DNA of 64,000 nucleotides from Pseudoalteromonas sp. XMcav2-N (GTDB taxonomy: Bacteria; Pseudomonadota; Gammaproteobacteria; Enterobacterales; Alteromonadaceae). Each line of letters opens with the position of its first letter. Positions within the stretch are counted from its first letter, which is position 1. The position numbers and the translations under genes were made by a program. The notes under the pieces were generated by a model. That model searched no databases. It was not told the origin of the DNA and saw only the letters and a program-made list of their open reading frames with translations. This document shows, in pieces, positions 1 through 9,332 of this stretch. Location: assembly GCF_024124545.1 (NCBI RefSeq), contig NZ_JAMXSF010000016.1, forward strand, positions 62,001 to 126,000, written 5' to 3'.

Positions 1-561
1 GACGGACATACAGTACCTTACACAACCGTGCCACTGATCTGGGGCATGACGGGCATTAATGGCCAGCACGCATTTTATCAGTGTCTGCATCAGGGGAACG
101 TGATTGTACCTGCTGATTTTATCGCCTCAGTAAAACCACAGCGCAATGTTGATAAACACCACGATATTTTACTGTCCAATTTCTTCGCTCAGACAGAAGC
201 GCTGATGGCGGGTGTGAATGAGCAACAGGTGCGCGAAGACTTGGCGAAAAAAGGTAAGTCGGAAGCTGAAATTGAACGTCTGCTGCCGCATAAAATCCAC
301 GAAGGAAACCGACCAACAACGTCGATGATCCTGGATGAAGTCGATGCCAAAGCGGTTGGTCGCTTGATTGCTTTATATGAACATAAAATATTCTGCCAAG
401 GCATTATACTTGAGATTTGTTCATTTGATCAGTGGGGCGTTGAGTTGGGTAAAGGGTTAGCCAGCGCCATTGAGGCCGAACTTACGCAAGACGGGGTAGA
501 GCACGCACACGATAGCTCCACAGCCGGATTGATTGCGTACTATAAACAGAATAGATCATAA
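1..561 (+). CDS. pgi: Glucose-6-phosphate isomerase, C-terminal part
   Basis: This enzyme interconverts glucose 6-phosphate and fructose 6-phosphate in the cytoplasm. The gene is cut by the left edge of the window; the reading frame is open from base 1 and ends at TAA 559-561, leaving about 186 residues. Visible family signatures are NGQHAFYQ followed by a PADFIA segment, the late EGNRPT stretch, and the C-terminal LYEHKIF...WGVELGK block, which carries the conserved active-site region and lysine of PGI. Placement just upstream of zwf-pgl groups enzymes that share glucose 6-phosphate. The call is secure; only the missing N-terminus is uncertain. Confidence 0.95.
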   Translation, partial: DGHTVPYTTVPLIWGMTGINGQHAFYQCLHQGNVIVPADFIASVKPQRNVDKHHDILLSNFFAQTEALMAGVNEQQVREDLAKKGKSEAEIERLLPHKIHEGNRPTTSMILDEVDAKAVGRLIALYEHKIFCQGIILEICSFDQWGVELGKGLASAIEAELTQDGVEHAHDSSTAGLIAYYKQNRS

Positions 562-1046
562 AAACTGACAACTAAACGCAGTGTCAGGTGTCCGATTGCT
601 ACCAGGACACGAGTGAAAAGAATACCTTTGAACGGGTAGCGCTGGAGTGCTTAGGGCCTGTATTTTTGTGAGAGGAATTACAGGGCCCCTAAGGCTCATT
701 TATTCAAATTTATTCGCTTTGTCATAACTTATCATGGGCAAGCGGGTAAACTGGCTTTAACAGAGCCAACAAGCAGTGACGGAACAGACTCTTATTGGGG
801 ATGTATGACGTAGTCGTCACGACGAAGTACATACAGACGTATCAAATCGGCAATACGTTATCATCCCAACGGAACTTCGGCACAACAAACCAGGTATTAT
901 CAGCAATACCGCTATGTTGTGCAATCGAATTCAAATCCAGCATGAAAGCAGTGTTTGCTAGTCTAAGGTCAGACTGGAAAACGGTTTTAACTAACGAGCG
1001 TGTGATGCACTGATGTGCTACGCGCCTAACCTTGTGAGACATAATT
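562..1046 (+). other. pgi-zwf intergenic region with a strong hairpin
   Basis: This 485 bp gap holds no gene that I can support. At 650-693 there is a long imperfect stem (arms CTTAGGGCCTGTA and TACAGGGCCCCTAAG, loop about 16 nt) that could end pgi transcription, although no T-run follows. At 803-838 a TGTATG...CATACA dyad surrounds an inner GTCGTCACGAC palindrome, and at 960-975 there is AGTCT-N6-AGACT. Either could be an operator for zwf. I looked for the HexR palindrome (TGTAAT-N3-ATTACA) expected on some gammaproteobacterial zwf promoters and found no good match. Confidence 0.4.
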
Positions 1047-2519
1047 ATGCTTAATCCTTTTGATATCGTAATTTTTGGTGGGGGCGGCGACTTAGCGTTA
1101 CGAAAGTTGTTACCTGCAATGTATCGTGCGTATCAAGAAGGTAATTTACCTGAAGGCTCACGCGTATTGCCTACCGTCCGTGCTCAAGAACAAAGAGAAC
1201 AATACCTCGCCACGGCAGAGCAGGCACTACAATCTCACCTCAGTGAAGGGGAGTTTAACGGCAAAGACTGGCAAGCCTTTTCGCAATTCTTAGTACCTGT
1301 GGTTGTCAATGTGACAGCGGCAGACGATAACTGGGATGTTCTGAAAGATATCCTGGACACTGATGGTGAAGAAAAGTCTCGTGTCTTCTATTTATCTTTG
1401 CCACCTGCAGTATATGGCACCTGCTGTGAGCTGCTGTCGCAGAAAAGCCTGATCACTGAAAATTCTCGCGTCGTGGTCGAAAAGCCAATTGGATATTGTG
1501 GTAAATCGGCGGAAGAGATTAACGGTAAGATCGCGCAGTTTTTTGATGAGAACCAAATCTTCCGTATAGACCACTACTTAGGTAAAGAAACCGTACAGAA
1601 CCTGATGGCATTGCGGTTTGCGAACGCCTTGTTTGAAAACCTCTGGGACGCTAAGTCAATTGACAACATTCAAATCAGTATTTCTGAGACCGTAGGCCTT
1701 GAGAGTCGTGCAGGATTTTATGATAAGGCTGGTGCATTGCGTGATATGGTTCAAAACCACTTGTTACAGCTGCTATGCCTCGTTGCCATGGAATCTCCAT
1801 CAAAGCTAAATGCCAATAGTATTCGTGCCGAAAAGCTCAAGGTGCTTGAGGCACTGCGCCCTTTGGTTGGCGAAGACGTTGATGACAACGTGGTACGTGG
1901 TCAATACGTACCGGGTGATCTGAACGGTAAATTGGTACCTGGTTACCTTGAGGAGTTGGGGGAAGGTTCAAGTAAGACAGAAACGTTTGTGGCTATTAAG
2001 GCACATATCGATAACTGGCGCTGGGCTGGTGTACCATTTTATCTCAGAACAGGTAAGCGGATGAAAAAGCGTTGTGCTGAGATCGTGGTTGAATATAAGC
2101 CAGTATCTCACAATGTTTATGATCCGAGTGTGGGCCCAATTCAGCCAAACCGCCTTGAGATCCGCCTGCAACCTGAGGAAAGCATCCAGTTAACTTTGAT
2201 GTCAAAGCGTCTTGATAATCTGGAAATGCAGCTGCAACCGGTTACGTTGAACATTGAGCTAAGTCAGCAGTACAGCAAGGGTTTCCACTCAGATGCGTAC
2301 AAGCGTCTGATGCTGGATGCCGCGGCAAATAACCCGGCACTGTTTATTCACCGTGATGAAGTTCGTCAGGCCTGGCAATGGATCGACCCAATTGTCGCGC
2401 GTTGGCAGGAAAAGGGCACGCCTTCACTTTATCGTGCGGGCTCATGGGGTCCTGAAGCGGCTGATGAATTGCTGGAAGAAAATAACCATGCCTGGTTCAA
2501 TGTAGGAGAAAAAGCATAA
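1047..2519 (+). CDS. zwf: Glucose-6-phosphate 1-dehydrogenase
   Basis: This enzyme oxidises glucose 6-phosphate to 6-phosphogluconolactone with NADP+, opening the pentose phosphate and Entner-Doudoroff routes. The 490-residue length is normal. The N-terminal dinucleotide-binding loop reads GGGGDLALRKLLPA (residues 11-24) where many family members have GASGDLA. EKPIGY is at 145-150 and the substrate-site signature RIDHYLGKE is at 173-181, with the catalytic His in that block. The stop codon overlaps the pgl start by one base (TAATG), so the two are probably translationally coupled. No edd or eda follows; pgl ends at a terminator. Confidence 0.96.
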   Translation: MLNPFDIVIFGGGGDLALRKLLPAMYRAYQEGNLPEGSRVLPTVRAQEQREQYLATAEQALQSHLSEGEFNGKDWQAFSQFLVPVVVNVTAADDNWDVLKDILDTDGEEKSRVFYLSLPPAVYGTCCELLSQKSLITENSRVVVEKPIGYCGKSAEEINGKIAQFFDENQIFRIDHYLGKETVQNLMALRFANALFENLWDAKSIDNIQISISETVGLESRAGFYDKAGALRDMVQNHLLQLLCLVAMESPSKLNANSIRAEKLKVLEALRPLVGEDVDDNVVRGQYVPGDLNGKLVPGYLEELGEGSSKTETFVAIKAHIDNWRWAGVPFYLRTGKRMKKRCAEIVVEYKPVSHNVYDPSVGPIQPNRLEIRLQPEESIQLTLMSKRLDNLEMQLQPVTLNIELSQQYSKGFHSDAYKRLMLDAAANNPALFIHRDEVRQAWQWIDPIVARWQEKGTPSLYRAGSWGPEAADELLEENNHAWFNVGEKA

Positions 2520-3229
2520 TGGCACAGCTGAACGAATCGTTTTTTGACAGCAAAGAGGCAATGACCGAAAAGCTGGCTGAGCTTTTAAGTAGCACACTCA
2601 GTGACGCCATTGACTCAGACGGTCGTGCAACTATGCTGGTGTCCGGTGGGTCGTCTCCGGCACCGGCCTACAGACACTTATCAAACCTGCCACTGTCATG
2701 GGACAAGGTGACAGTGGCTATGGTTGATGAGCGTTGGGTCGATGCAGATCATGAAAAGTCTAACGAAGCCTTTATCAAGGCGACCTTGTTACAAAACGAA
2801 GCAAGCACCGCTGAGTTTGTGACCATGAAAAACGGCGAAGCAACAGCAATGTCTGGTCAGGCCACGTGTGAAAAAGCCTATGCCGCACTGAAGGCGCCTT
2901 TCGATATTACCATTCTTGGCATGGGTCCGGATGGCCATACTGCCTCTTTGTTCCCTCACGCAGAAGGGCTTGAACAGGCTTTACAAACGTCTGATCTTGT
3001 TTGTGCAATCAATGCTAAACAAAGTGAAGTAACAGGCAGTATCACCGAGCGTATGAGTCTGACATTGGCAGGTATTGCTCATACAAAACATGCCGTGTTA
3101 CTTATCAGTGGAGAGGCCAAGCGCGCAGTGTATGAAGAGGCCAAGCAACCTGGTTCTGAACTCGACATTCCATTGCGGGCTGTGTTAAACCATCCACAGC
3201 TGAAGCTCAGCGTTTTCTGGTGTCCTTAA
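2519..3229 (+). CDS. pgl: 6-phosphogluconolactonase
   Basis: This enzyme hydrolyses 6-phosphogluconolactone, the Zwf product, to 6-phosphogluconate. The 236 residues carry the DevB/Pgl-type signatures: LVSGGSSPAPAYRHL near residue 41, VDERWV near residue 75, and LGMGPDGHTASLFP near residue 138, with the catalytic aspartate/histidine region. Its ATG overlaps the zwf stop, which fixes the start and makes a two-gene operon. A strong stem-loop terminator follows at once. Confidence 0.94.
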   Translation: MAQLNESFFDSKEAMTEKLAELLSSTLSDAIDSDGRATMLVSGGSSPAPAYRHLSNLPLSWDKVTVAMVDERWVDADHEKSNEAFIKATLLQNEASTAEFVTMKNGEATAMSGQATCEKAYAALKAPFDITILGMGPDGHTASLFPHAEGLEQALQTSDLVCAINAKQSEVTGSITERMSLTLAGIAHTKHAVLLISGEAKRAVYEEAKQPGSELDIPLRAVLNHPQLKLSVFWCP

Positions 3230-3257
3230 TCCGCCACACAGAAGAATCGCATAATTG

Positions 3258-3286
3258 AAAAAGCACGCTCAAGGGCGTGCTTTTTC
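3258..3286 (+). terminator. Terminator after zwf-pgl (bidirectional)
   Basis: A perfect 11-bp stem, AAAAAGCACGC / GCGTGCTTTTT with a 6-nt loop, ends in a T-run on the plus strand. The matching A-run upstream lets it also work on the minus strand, towards which the next gene's transcripts run. Confidence 0.88.
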
Positions 3287-3374
3287 ATGTTCGCAAAGCA
3301 ATCGTCAGAAGAGGCGACCAAAAAAGAGAGGCTGTGTTGCCTCTCTGATTCACTGGTTTTGACTTATCTGCAAA

Positions 3375-4721
3375 TTACAGAGAATTGATAAAGACCAGTG
3401 CGATTGCCAACGGACAGACAAATTTGATGTACAGTGGCCAAATCCGCCAGAACAGGGATGATGCCACTTCCGGGTGACCTTCCTGAATTTCACTTAGCAA
3501 CTTCTGACGGTGCCAGATCCAGCCAACGAAAATACAGCAGAACATCCCCAGCAATGGCTGACCGAATTGCGTTGTTAGTTTAACAACCAGACCAAACAGG
3601 GCTGAGAAATTGAGGATGATGGTCACGCTCACGGTTGCAATAATGCCGCCAATGATCCAGGTCGCTTGTGTTCTGGCCAGCGCAAACTTCTCTACCGCAT
3701 AAGACACCGGAGCTTCGAGCATAGAAATAGAGCTGGTGAGCGCGGCGATGCTCATCAGAGCAAAGAAGGCAAATCCAACGAATACGCCAACACTGCCCAT
3801 ACCTTCAAATAAGGCTGGCAGAACCTGAAATACTAACGTGTCCTCTGATAAAAGCTGGCCTGTAGCTGAGAAGATCTCCACCCCCTGAGCCTGTGCCACA
3901 TACATAGCGGGGATAATAAGTAAGCCGGCAACGAAGGCAATAAAGACATCGATTAAGGTGACATAGGCTCCAAGAGAAACCAGATTTTCCTGCTTACTGA
4001 TATATGAGCCATAAATGATCATAACACTGGTACCCAGTGACAGAGAGAAGAAGGCCTGACCGAGTGCACTGACAAGTAGCCCGGGGTCGAGTAAAGAAGA
4101 GAAATCAGGGACCAGATAGGCTTTTAAGCCAGTGGTAGCGCCTTCCTGCGTAAGCACATACGCAATCAAAGAAAACAGTATAAGCAACAGGGCAGGCATC
4201 AGACGTTTAGACCATTTCTCAATGCCATTTTCGACGCCTTTACTAATGATTGAGATAGTCAGTGCGACGAAAATTAGGGTAAAGCTGAGATCTCTTACCA
4301 GAGATTGCTCTGATAACCATTGAGCCGCCCCAGTGGCGCCAACTGTGTTAGCAACAGGCTCTATGGTGGCACTGAGCATCCAGCCTGCCACAATGGCGTA
4401 AAAGCTCAGGATCAGTCCGGCACAAATGATGCCGCCAAAGCCGACGAAAAACGCGAATTTTTTTTGTATGGGGTTATTGCCAAGTTTTTGCAAAGACGAG
4501 ACCGCATTTGCCTGGCCGTGACGACCAATCACCAGTTCGGCCATCAATGCGGGGTAAGCCAGACAAAACGCCAGGATCAAATACATTAATACAAAAGCGG
4601 CACCGCCATTACTGGCAGTTTGAGTCGGGAAGCCCCAAATATTTCCCAGGCCAACAGCAGAGCCTGCTGCAGCCATAATGAATCCGAAGCGAGAGCTGAA
4701 CTCTCCGCGCACAGTGCTCAT
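3375..4721 (-). CDS. Sodium-dependent transporter, NSS/SNF family
   Basis: This inner-membrane protein belongs to the neurotransmitter:sodium symporter family (LeuT fold). These proteins couple Na+ entry to uptake of amino acids or related amines; the substrate cannot be read from the sequence. The 448 residues open with SRFGFIMAAAGSAVGLGNIW (residues 10-29), the family TM1 signature with the unwound GLGN substrate/sodium site, followed by the conserved FPTQTASNGGAAF stretch. About eleven hydrophobic segments follow. It is a single-gene transcription unit facing away from the two-component pair promoter; its 5' gap (4722-4909) is AT-rich with no clear operator. Confidence 0.9.
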   Translation of the reverse strand: MSTVRGEFSSRFGFIMAAAGSAVGLGNIWGFPTQTASNGGAAFVLMYLILAFCLAYPALMAELVIGRHGQANAVSSLQKLGNNPIQKKFAFFVGFGGIICAGLILSFYAIVAGWMLSATIEPVANTVGATGAAQWLSEQSLVRDLSFTLIFVALTISIISKGVENGIEKWSKRLMPALLLILFSLIAYVLTQEGATTGLKAYLVPDFSSLLDPGLLVSALGQAFFSLSLGTSVMIIYGSYISKQENLVSLGAYVTLIDVFIAFVAGLLIIPAMYVAQAQGVEIFSATGQLLSEDTLVFQVLPALFEGMGSVGVFVGFAFFALMSIAALTSSISMLEAPVSYAVEKFALARTQATWIIGGIIATVSVTIILNFSALFGLVVKLTTQFGQPLLGMFCCIFVGWIWHRQKLLSEIQEGHPEVASSLFWRIWPLYIKFVCPLAIALVFINSL

Positions 4722-4909
4722 ATTGTTATACTTCTCTTTTTTAAAGACGGCGGCAACAATCTACTGTAATTAAAAGGAAATAAAAAGGCCTAAATTGCAT
4801 TGATCTAACACAAGTTTTTGCTTAAATCCTGAGCGTAATCTGAAAAATCCAGTACAGTGTCCGCGTTTGGTTAGTATCTAGCTGATTTATAGCATAAATC
4901 TCGCGCTTG

Positions 4910-6220
4910 TCAGTCAGCCTTGACAGTATTTCTCGGTGCTTTACAGGGAAAAGTCAGTGTGAATTTAGCGCCGCCAAGCAGGTCGGATCTGCTAACACTG
5001 GCCTGGCCGTGGTGCCAGTCAACCACTTTTGCAACGATTGCCAAGCCCAGCCCATAGCTTTTACCAGCACGATTACGGTGACCCTGTTCTTGAAAAAATG
5101 GGTTAAATACTTTAGCCCAGTTTTCTTCTTCTATACCTGGTCCATCATCTTCGACCCGTATTTCAATCTGATGATCCAGTTGCTGAGCGCTGACGATAAT
5201 CTGTTTGTTGGCAAAATCGCAGGCATTGCTGAGCAAATTGGAGATGGCTCTTGCCAGCCAATGAGGGTCGGCATCCAGCTGCAGATGTGCCGGGACCGAA
5301 ACACTCGCATTGATGTGTTTGTTACTCAGTTTAGGTGTCATTTGCTCAACGACATTGCGAATATAGCTGTCTAATTCTGTGGGCGCGAACTTGAGTAGAT
5401 GCGATTTTTGTTCGAGTGTGGCAAAAGACAGATAGCTCGCCAACATGTCTTCCATCTGGTCGAGATCTTTTTCCATTCTGTGCATCAGGGCATGGACCTG
5501 TTCAATGTCATCTTCCTCTAAAGCCGCGTCAAAGCCAAAGCGCAAACAGGCTACCGGAGTACGAATGTCATGAGATAAACTGGAGGCCATTAGCTTGTTT
5601 TCGGCAAGCAGCTTTTCTATTTGATTGGCCATGCGGTTAAAGGTGAGCTCCAGGTCTTTTATATAGGTGAAATGATTCACCTCAATTCGAGCACTTAAAT
5701 CGCCGCTGGCAAATTGCTTCGCTGCGCTGACCAACACGGCAAGTCGCTTGGCTAGTGGTGCCAAGATTACCCACATGAAGGTACAAATACCGGCGTAAAA
5801 CGCTAAGGTGAGAAAGACATCTGAATCGTACTGTTCAGGTGGTTTTTCTAGCCTGAGTTCAATGTAGTCAGGTGCCAGTGAAGGGGCCGATTTTAACAAG
5901 TAATAGCCCATATCATCTTCTAGCAACAACCCTTCTGGTTGCATCATCTGATTCTTTAACTCGACAGGGAGTGCCAGTGAATCACCGGAGCTGTATGTGA
6001 TGGGTAAGTCAAAGTCCTTACTGACCTGCTCCATATATGCTGGTCGCAAAGTTTCGGGGATTGAAGCGCTTTGATTGGTTACGCCGTATAGCAACTTTGC
6101 TTGCCAGGCAAAGGCATCCTCGGCAGGTTCAGCTTGTTGGCTCAGGGTATCAAGTAGCCAGCCCAGTACAACAATAGAAATAAGGGCGCTAGCCAAAAGA
6201 TAAAGGTAGAGCTTTTTCAT
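4910..6220 (-). CDS. Sensor histidine kinase, RstB-like
   Basis: This membrane sensor kinase probably phosphorylates the response regulator encoded just upstream. The 436 residues contain TM1 (about 5-25), a periplasmic sensor loop of about 110 residues, TM2 (about 136-156), a HAMP domain (about 157-207), an H-box SHDIRTPVACLRFGF with His 217, and a HATPase domain with DGPGI and GLGLAIV motifs. The organisation and partner resemble RstB/RstA of enteric bacteria, but the signal is unknown. The gene lies 98 bp downstream of the regulator; that gap contains a stem-loop at 6273-6296. Confidence 0.88.
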   Translation of the reverse strand: MKKLYLYLLASALISIVVLGWLLDTLSQQAEPAEDAFAWQAKLLYGVTNQSASIPETLRPAYMEQVSKDFDLPITYSSGDSLALPVELKNQMMQPEGLLLEDDMGYYLLKSAPSLAPDYIELRLEKPPEQYDSDVFLTLAFYAGICTFMWVILAPLAKRLAVLVSAAKQFASGDLSARIEVNHFTYIKDLELTFNRMANQIEKLLAENKLMASSLSHDIRTPVACLRFGFDAALEEDDIEQVHALMHRMEKDLDQMEDMLASYLSFATLEQKSHLLKFAPTELDSYIRNVVEQMTPKLSNKHINASVSVPAHLQLDADPHWLARAISNLLSNACDFANKQIIVSAQQLDHQIEIRVEDDGPGIEEENWAKVFNPFFQEQGHRNRAGKSYGLGLAIVAKVVDWHHGQASVSRSDLLGGAKFTLTFPCKAPRNTVKAD

Positions 6221-6272
6221 CCACTACTCCAGAGATAGGTACGACTGCACCAGACGGCGCGAAGCGGGGCAA

Positions 6273-6296
6273 AGTCCGCACCTGAATGCGCGGACT
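6273..6296 (-). other. Intercistronic stem-loop between regulator and kinase
   Basis: Perfect 7-bp arms AGTCCGC and GCGGACT are separated by 10 nt in the 98-bp gap between the response regulator and kinase genes. No T-run follows on the minus strand, so it may be an RNA processing, stability or partial attenuation element that sets the kinase to regulator ratio. The function is inferred. Confidence 0.4.
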
Positions 6297-6318
6297 GCGA
6301 GAGACCAAATCCTTTGAC

Positions 6319-7026
6319 TTACCAGGCTGAAGGCACAAGCAGATAGCCTTTTCCCCAAATTGTTTTTATTTTTTCAGGGTTCTGAGGATCATCGCCAAAC
6401 TTCTTACGCAGGGCAGAAATAAGGACATCTACGCTGCGGTCCAGACCATCATATTCACGCCCTTTAGTGGCCTTAAATACGGCATCGCGAGAGACCACTT
6501 CTCCGGCATTGCTGGCTAAAAAATGCAGTAACAGATATTCTGCACTTGAGACATTCACTTCCTGATCGGACACAATAACTTTGCGCGCTTGTGTATCAAT
6601 ACGCAGGTTTCCGACATTAAGCATGACGGCATTGGTGTCGGAGTTAGAATCACTGTCCTGAGCTACGCGCATGTTGGCCTTGATCCTTGCCAGTAGCGCG
6701 CGGGGGCGAACTGGCTTGATGACATAATCACTGGCACCAACTTCTAACCCAATCACCTCATCCATTTCTTCGTCTTTGGCTGTGAGCATAATGATGGGTT
6801 TACTGTAAAACTGGCGCAGTTCGCGACAAACACTGATACCGTCCTGCCCCGGTAACATGATATCCAGCAACACCAGATCCGGCTCGTGTTGTTTGACCAT
6901 GCTGACAACCTGATCGCCGCGATAACAACATTCTGTGGTATAACCCTGATTATTCAGGTAGTCGGCAACCCACTGCGCAAGCGACTCGTCATCTTCAACC
7001 AACAAAATCGTGCCGTATTGCTCCAT
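6319..7026 (-). CDS. Response regulator, OmpR/RstA-like
   Basis: This DNA-binding regulator has an N-terminal receiver domain (acidic pair at 11-13, phospho-acceptor Asp 55 in LLDIMLPG, Lys 104 in YVIKP) and a C-terminal OmpR-type winged helix ending in KIKTIWGKGYLLVPSAW. The 235-residue length is typical. It is the first gene of a pair with the histidine kinase downstream. The receiver sequence resembles RstA (ERGDQ-like block, LPGQDGISVCREL). Target genes are not evident in the window; the lipoprotein at 7168-7974 lies upstream in the same direction. Confidence 0.92.
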   Translation of the reverse strand: MEQYGTILLVEDDESLAQWVADYLNNQGYTTECCYRGDQVVSMVKQHEPDLVLLDIMLPGQDGISVCRELRQFYSKPIIMLTAKDEEMDEVIGLEVGASDYVIKPVRPRALLARIKANMRVAQDSDSNSDTNAVMLNVGNLRIDTQARKVIVSDQEVNVSSAEYLLLHFLASNAGEVVSRDAVFKATKGREYDGLDRSVDVLISALRKKFGDDPQNPEKIKTIWGKGYLLVPSAW

Positions 7027-7167
7027 TTGACTTCTCCTTAATTGCGCTTGCCTTACTTACTGACAAGGCTACGTTTACTTTGCTTTAATTATGTTCTTGA
7101 CTGCAATTATAAGTACGAATCGCGTAAAAAGTGTAATTAAGTGTGTGTTCTTGTTTTAGAACTTTTG

Positions 7168-7974
7168 TTAAAGCAATACATTAAGCTTTTCTATGAGGCC
7201 GCGACTTAAGTGGTGCATCATGTCACTGGTCAGGGCGCTGACTTCTGTTTTATTACAGGCACCGGCCGTTTTTACGAGCGGAGATATTTGCGATTCCACG
7301 CGATAGGGTGGGATCTTCACCGCCTGATTGTATCTGGCTCGGCGGGCTTCTTCCTGATTTTGTTCCACAATAAATGATACGACTGCGTGCTCGTTCGCCA
7401 CTTTCTCAGTTTCTGTGAACGTATACTGTAGTGGAATGCCCTGATACCCAGCGCTATTAATAGATGATTTAGCAAACCAGATAACATCGGATGAAGACTT
7501 GTGCGTCAGCCGCATACTTAATGAAGCAATGATATTGCTACATTGCTTACTCGGAATTGTCTGAGCTAGTTCTGCAATGTAGGGGTGTGGGTCTTCTGGC
7601 TTGTTCAATACATACACTTTGTCCTTACCAAAGGACAAGTCAAGCTGTTGAACGACCAAATGATAGTCGCTGTTTTTTTGTGCAACAACTGTCAAGCCTT
7701 TGTCTTTTAAAAGCTGGATAATCTGTTTGCGTAATGTATCCGTCATGCTGACTTTGCTGGTATCGATATACACCGTGTTGCCACTTTTGACGGGGTGAGC
7801 AGGCAGTTGAACGGATTTAATGCGTGCAGACTCTAATTCAGTACTGTACGACAGCTGATACACTGATTTGGTTAACAGTGGCTTAGCCGGCACATCCAGT
7901 TTGGGTGCCATTGGCGGTGTTGCAATACACCCTGTTAGTCCGGCCAAGGCGATAATTGAAAGCAAGCAGCGCAT
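7168..7974 (-). CDS. Lipoprotein of unknown function
   Basis: The 268-residue protein opens with a lipoprotein signal peptide; the lipobox LTGC puts the lipidated Cys at residue 16. The mature part is mixed alpha/beta in appearance, with no family I recognise. A KQIIQLLKDKGLTVV segment followed by YHLVVQQLDLSFG resembles the general pattern of outer-membrane assembly or stress lipoproteins, but this is not enough for a call. The start is supported by AGAGG nine bases upstream. It lies 141 bp upstream of the RstA-like gene on the same strand and could share its transcript or be a separate unit. Confidence 0.75.
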   Translation of the reverse strand: MRCLLSIIALAGLTGCIATPPMAPKLDVPAKPLLTKSVYQLSYSTELESARIKSVQLPAHPVKSGNTVYIDTSKVSMTDTLRKQIIQLLKDKGLTVVAQKNSDYHLVVQQLDLSFGKDKVYVLNKPEDPHPYIAELAQTIPSKQCSNIIASLSMRLTHKSSSDVIWFAKSSINSAGYQGIPLQYTFTETEKVANEHAVVSFIVEQNQEEARRARYNQAVKIPPYRVESQISPLVKTAGACNKTEVSALTSDMMHHLSRGLIEKLNVLL

Positions 7975-8154
7975 GACTTATACCTCTAAATTTAGTTTTA
8001 TAGTTCAGCACTTAGCTGCATTAAAACACGACAAATTCTTTGGCATTATCTCAGTGGCCGAGCAGAAGAAATTCTATCGCCAAAAGGGATTGTCCGCGTG
8101 AGCAGTGCCAAACTTCATGATATTATGTGCAGCGTGTTAATGAATCGGATCATT

Positions 8155-9312
8155 ATGAAGTCACTGCATTATCTTATTATTGCTTTCGCACTGACGACCT
8201 GGGTCGTTCAGGCTAGCCCAGGCAGCGAGCAGCAGCGCTGGGAGCAATTTGTGAACGCATATTCTAAGCAACTCAAACAAAAACTAAAAGAAAAATCGAT
8301 ACCGGGCGCGGCATTGAGCATTGTGCACCGCGAGCATGGTGAGCATATTGCCGGAATAGGCCTGACCAAAGTCAGAAAAGGACAGAAAGTCACAGCCAGT
8401 ACGCGTTTTCGCTTAGCGTCTGTTTCTAAAACATTTGCAGGTTCCCTGACCGCCAAGTTGGCCGCGCAGGGCATGCTCGACATTGAAGATACAGTAGCAC
8501 AGCATCTGCCTATCTTTGGTGAGAGTGCATACGGTAACGCAAAGTTATACCACCTGCTGAGTCATTCCAGCGGTCTGGTGCCCAACGCCTATGATAACCT
8601 GATTGAATCCAGGATGAGTTATGACAAAATCTATCCGAAGTTGGTCGACGTAGAGCATATTTGCAGACCTGGTATTTGTTATGGATATCAAAATGTCATG
8701 TTCAGTCTCATCGGGGATGTGATTAAACAAAGTACTAAGCTGAGTTACGAGTCCTGGCTAGAGCATCTTTTCTTTGAGCCTTTGGGTATGAAAGATGCGG
8801 GTTTAGGACATGCGCATATGACCAAAGATGATAATTTTGCAGCGCCTCATGTTCGGGGTAAAAAGCGCTGGCATACCGCAAAATTAAAACCCCATTACTA
8901 TAAAGTGGCACCCGCTGCGGGTGTGAATGCCAGTGCTGCAGACATGAGCCAATGGTTAAAGGCGCAATTGGGTATCTATCCTTCGGTACTGTCATTGGAT
9001 GCACTGACCATTCAGTCTCGCCCTTACACTCATACAAAGCGAGAGCTGCGCCGACGTGTGTGGCGTAATTACGTTGAACAAGCCCATTATGGTCTGGGGT
9101 GGCGCATATATAGTTTTTCTGGTGTATTAATGTATTACCACAGTGGCTGGGTGCAGGGATACCGGACGGATGTGGCGGTGTTACCTGAGTTGGGAATAGG
9201 GTTCAGTCTGCTTTTAAATGCAGAAAGCGGTGTGATCAATGGCCTGAGTACAGAGTTTATTCGTCAGGCCATTGAATTTAGCAAAACTGCTGAGACGCAG
9301 GCTAATGAATAG
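8155..9312 (+). CDS. Exported serine hydrolase, beta-lactamase/class C-like family
   Basis: This is probably a periplasmic or secreted serine hydrolase of the beta-lactamase/penicillin-binding AmpC-esterase superfamily (esterase, D-aminopeptidase or amidase activities are known in the family). I chose the ATG at 8155 (385 aa) because it directly precedes a good signal peptide, MKSLHYLIIAFALTTWVVQA; an open frame extends to 8098. Family motifs are SVSK (the S-x-x-K catalytic pair, in FRLASVSKTFAG), a Y-x-N-type YGYQN, and a late HSGWVQG triad in place of KTG. The substrate is unknown. It stands alone and is convergent with yhbY. Confidence 0.85.
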   Translation: MKSLHYLIIAFALTTWVVQASPGSEQQRWEQFVNAYSKQLKQKLKEKSIPGAALSIVHREHGEHIAGIGLTKVRKGQKVTASTRFRLASVSKTFAGSLTAKLAAQGMLDIEDTVAQHLPIFGESAYGNAKLYHLLSHSSGLVPNAYDNLIESRMSYDKIYPKLVDVEHICRPGICYGYQNVMFSLIGDVIKQSTKLSYESWLEHLFFEPLGMKDAGLGHAHMTKDDNFAAPHVRGKKRWHTAKLKPHYYKVAPAAGVNASAADMSQWLKAQLGIYPSVLSLDALTIQSRPYTHTKRELRRRVWRNYVEQAHYGLGWRIYSFSGVLMYYHSGWVQGYRTDVAVLPELGIGFSLLLNAESGVINGLSTEFIRQAIEFSKTAETQANE

Positions 9313-9332
9313 TCAGCCCTGCTGGCAGCCTG

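Noticed and set aside
653..690. HexR-type operator (TGTA...TTACA) upstream of zwf
   Set aside because: The half sites TGTATT and ATTACA are 24 bp end to end, much longer than the known HexR palindrome. A hairpin explains them better.
795..1013. 72-codon open frame (and an overlapping minus-strand frame at 842-1042) upstream of zwf
   Set aside because: No recognisable domain, no convincing ribosome-binding site, and two equally good frames on opposite strands. The region is better seen as the zwf promoter region.
7973..8101. Short plus-strand frame between the lipoprotein and hydrolase genes
   Set aside because: About 42 codons from an ATG with no ribosome-binding site or recognisable product, overlapping the start of the divergent lipoprotein gene.
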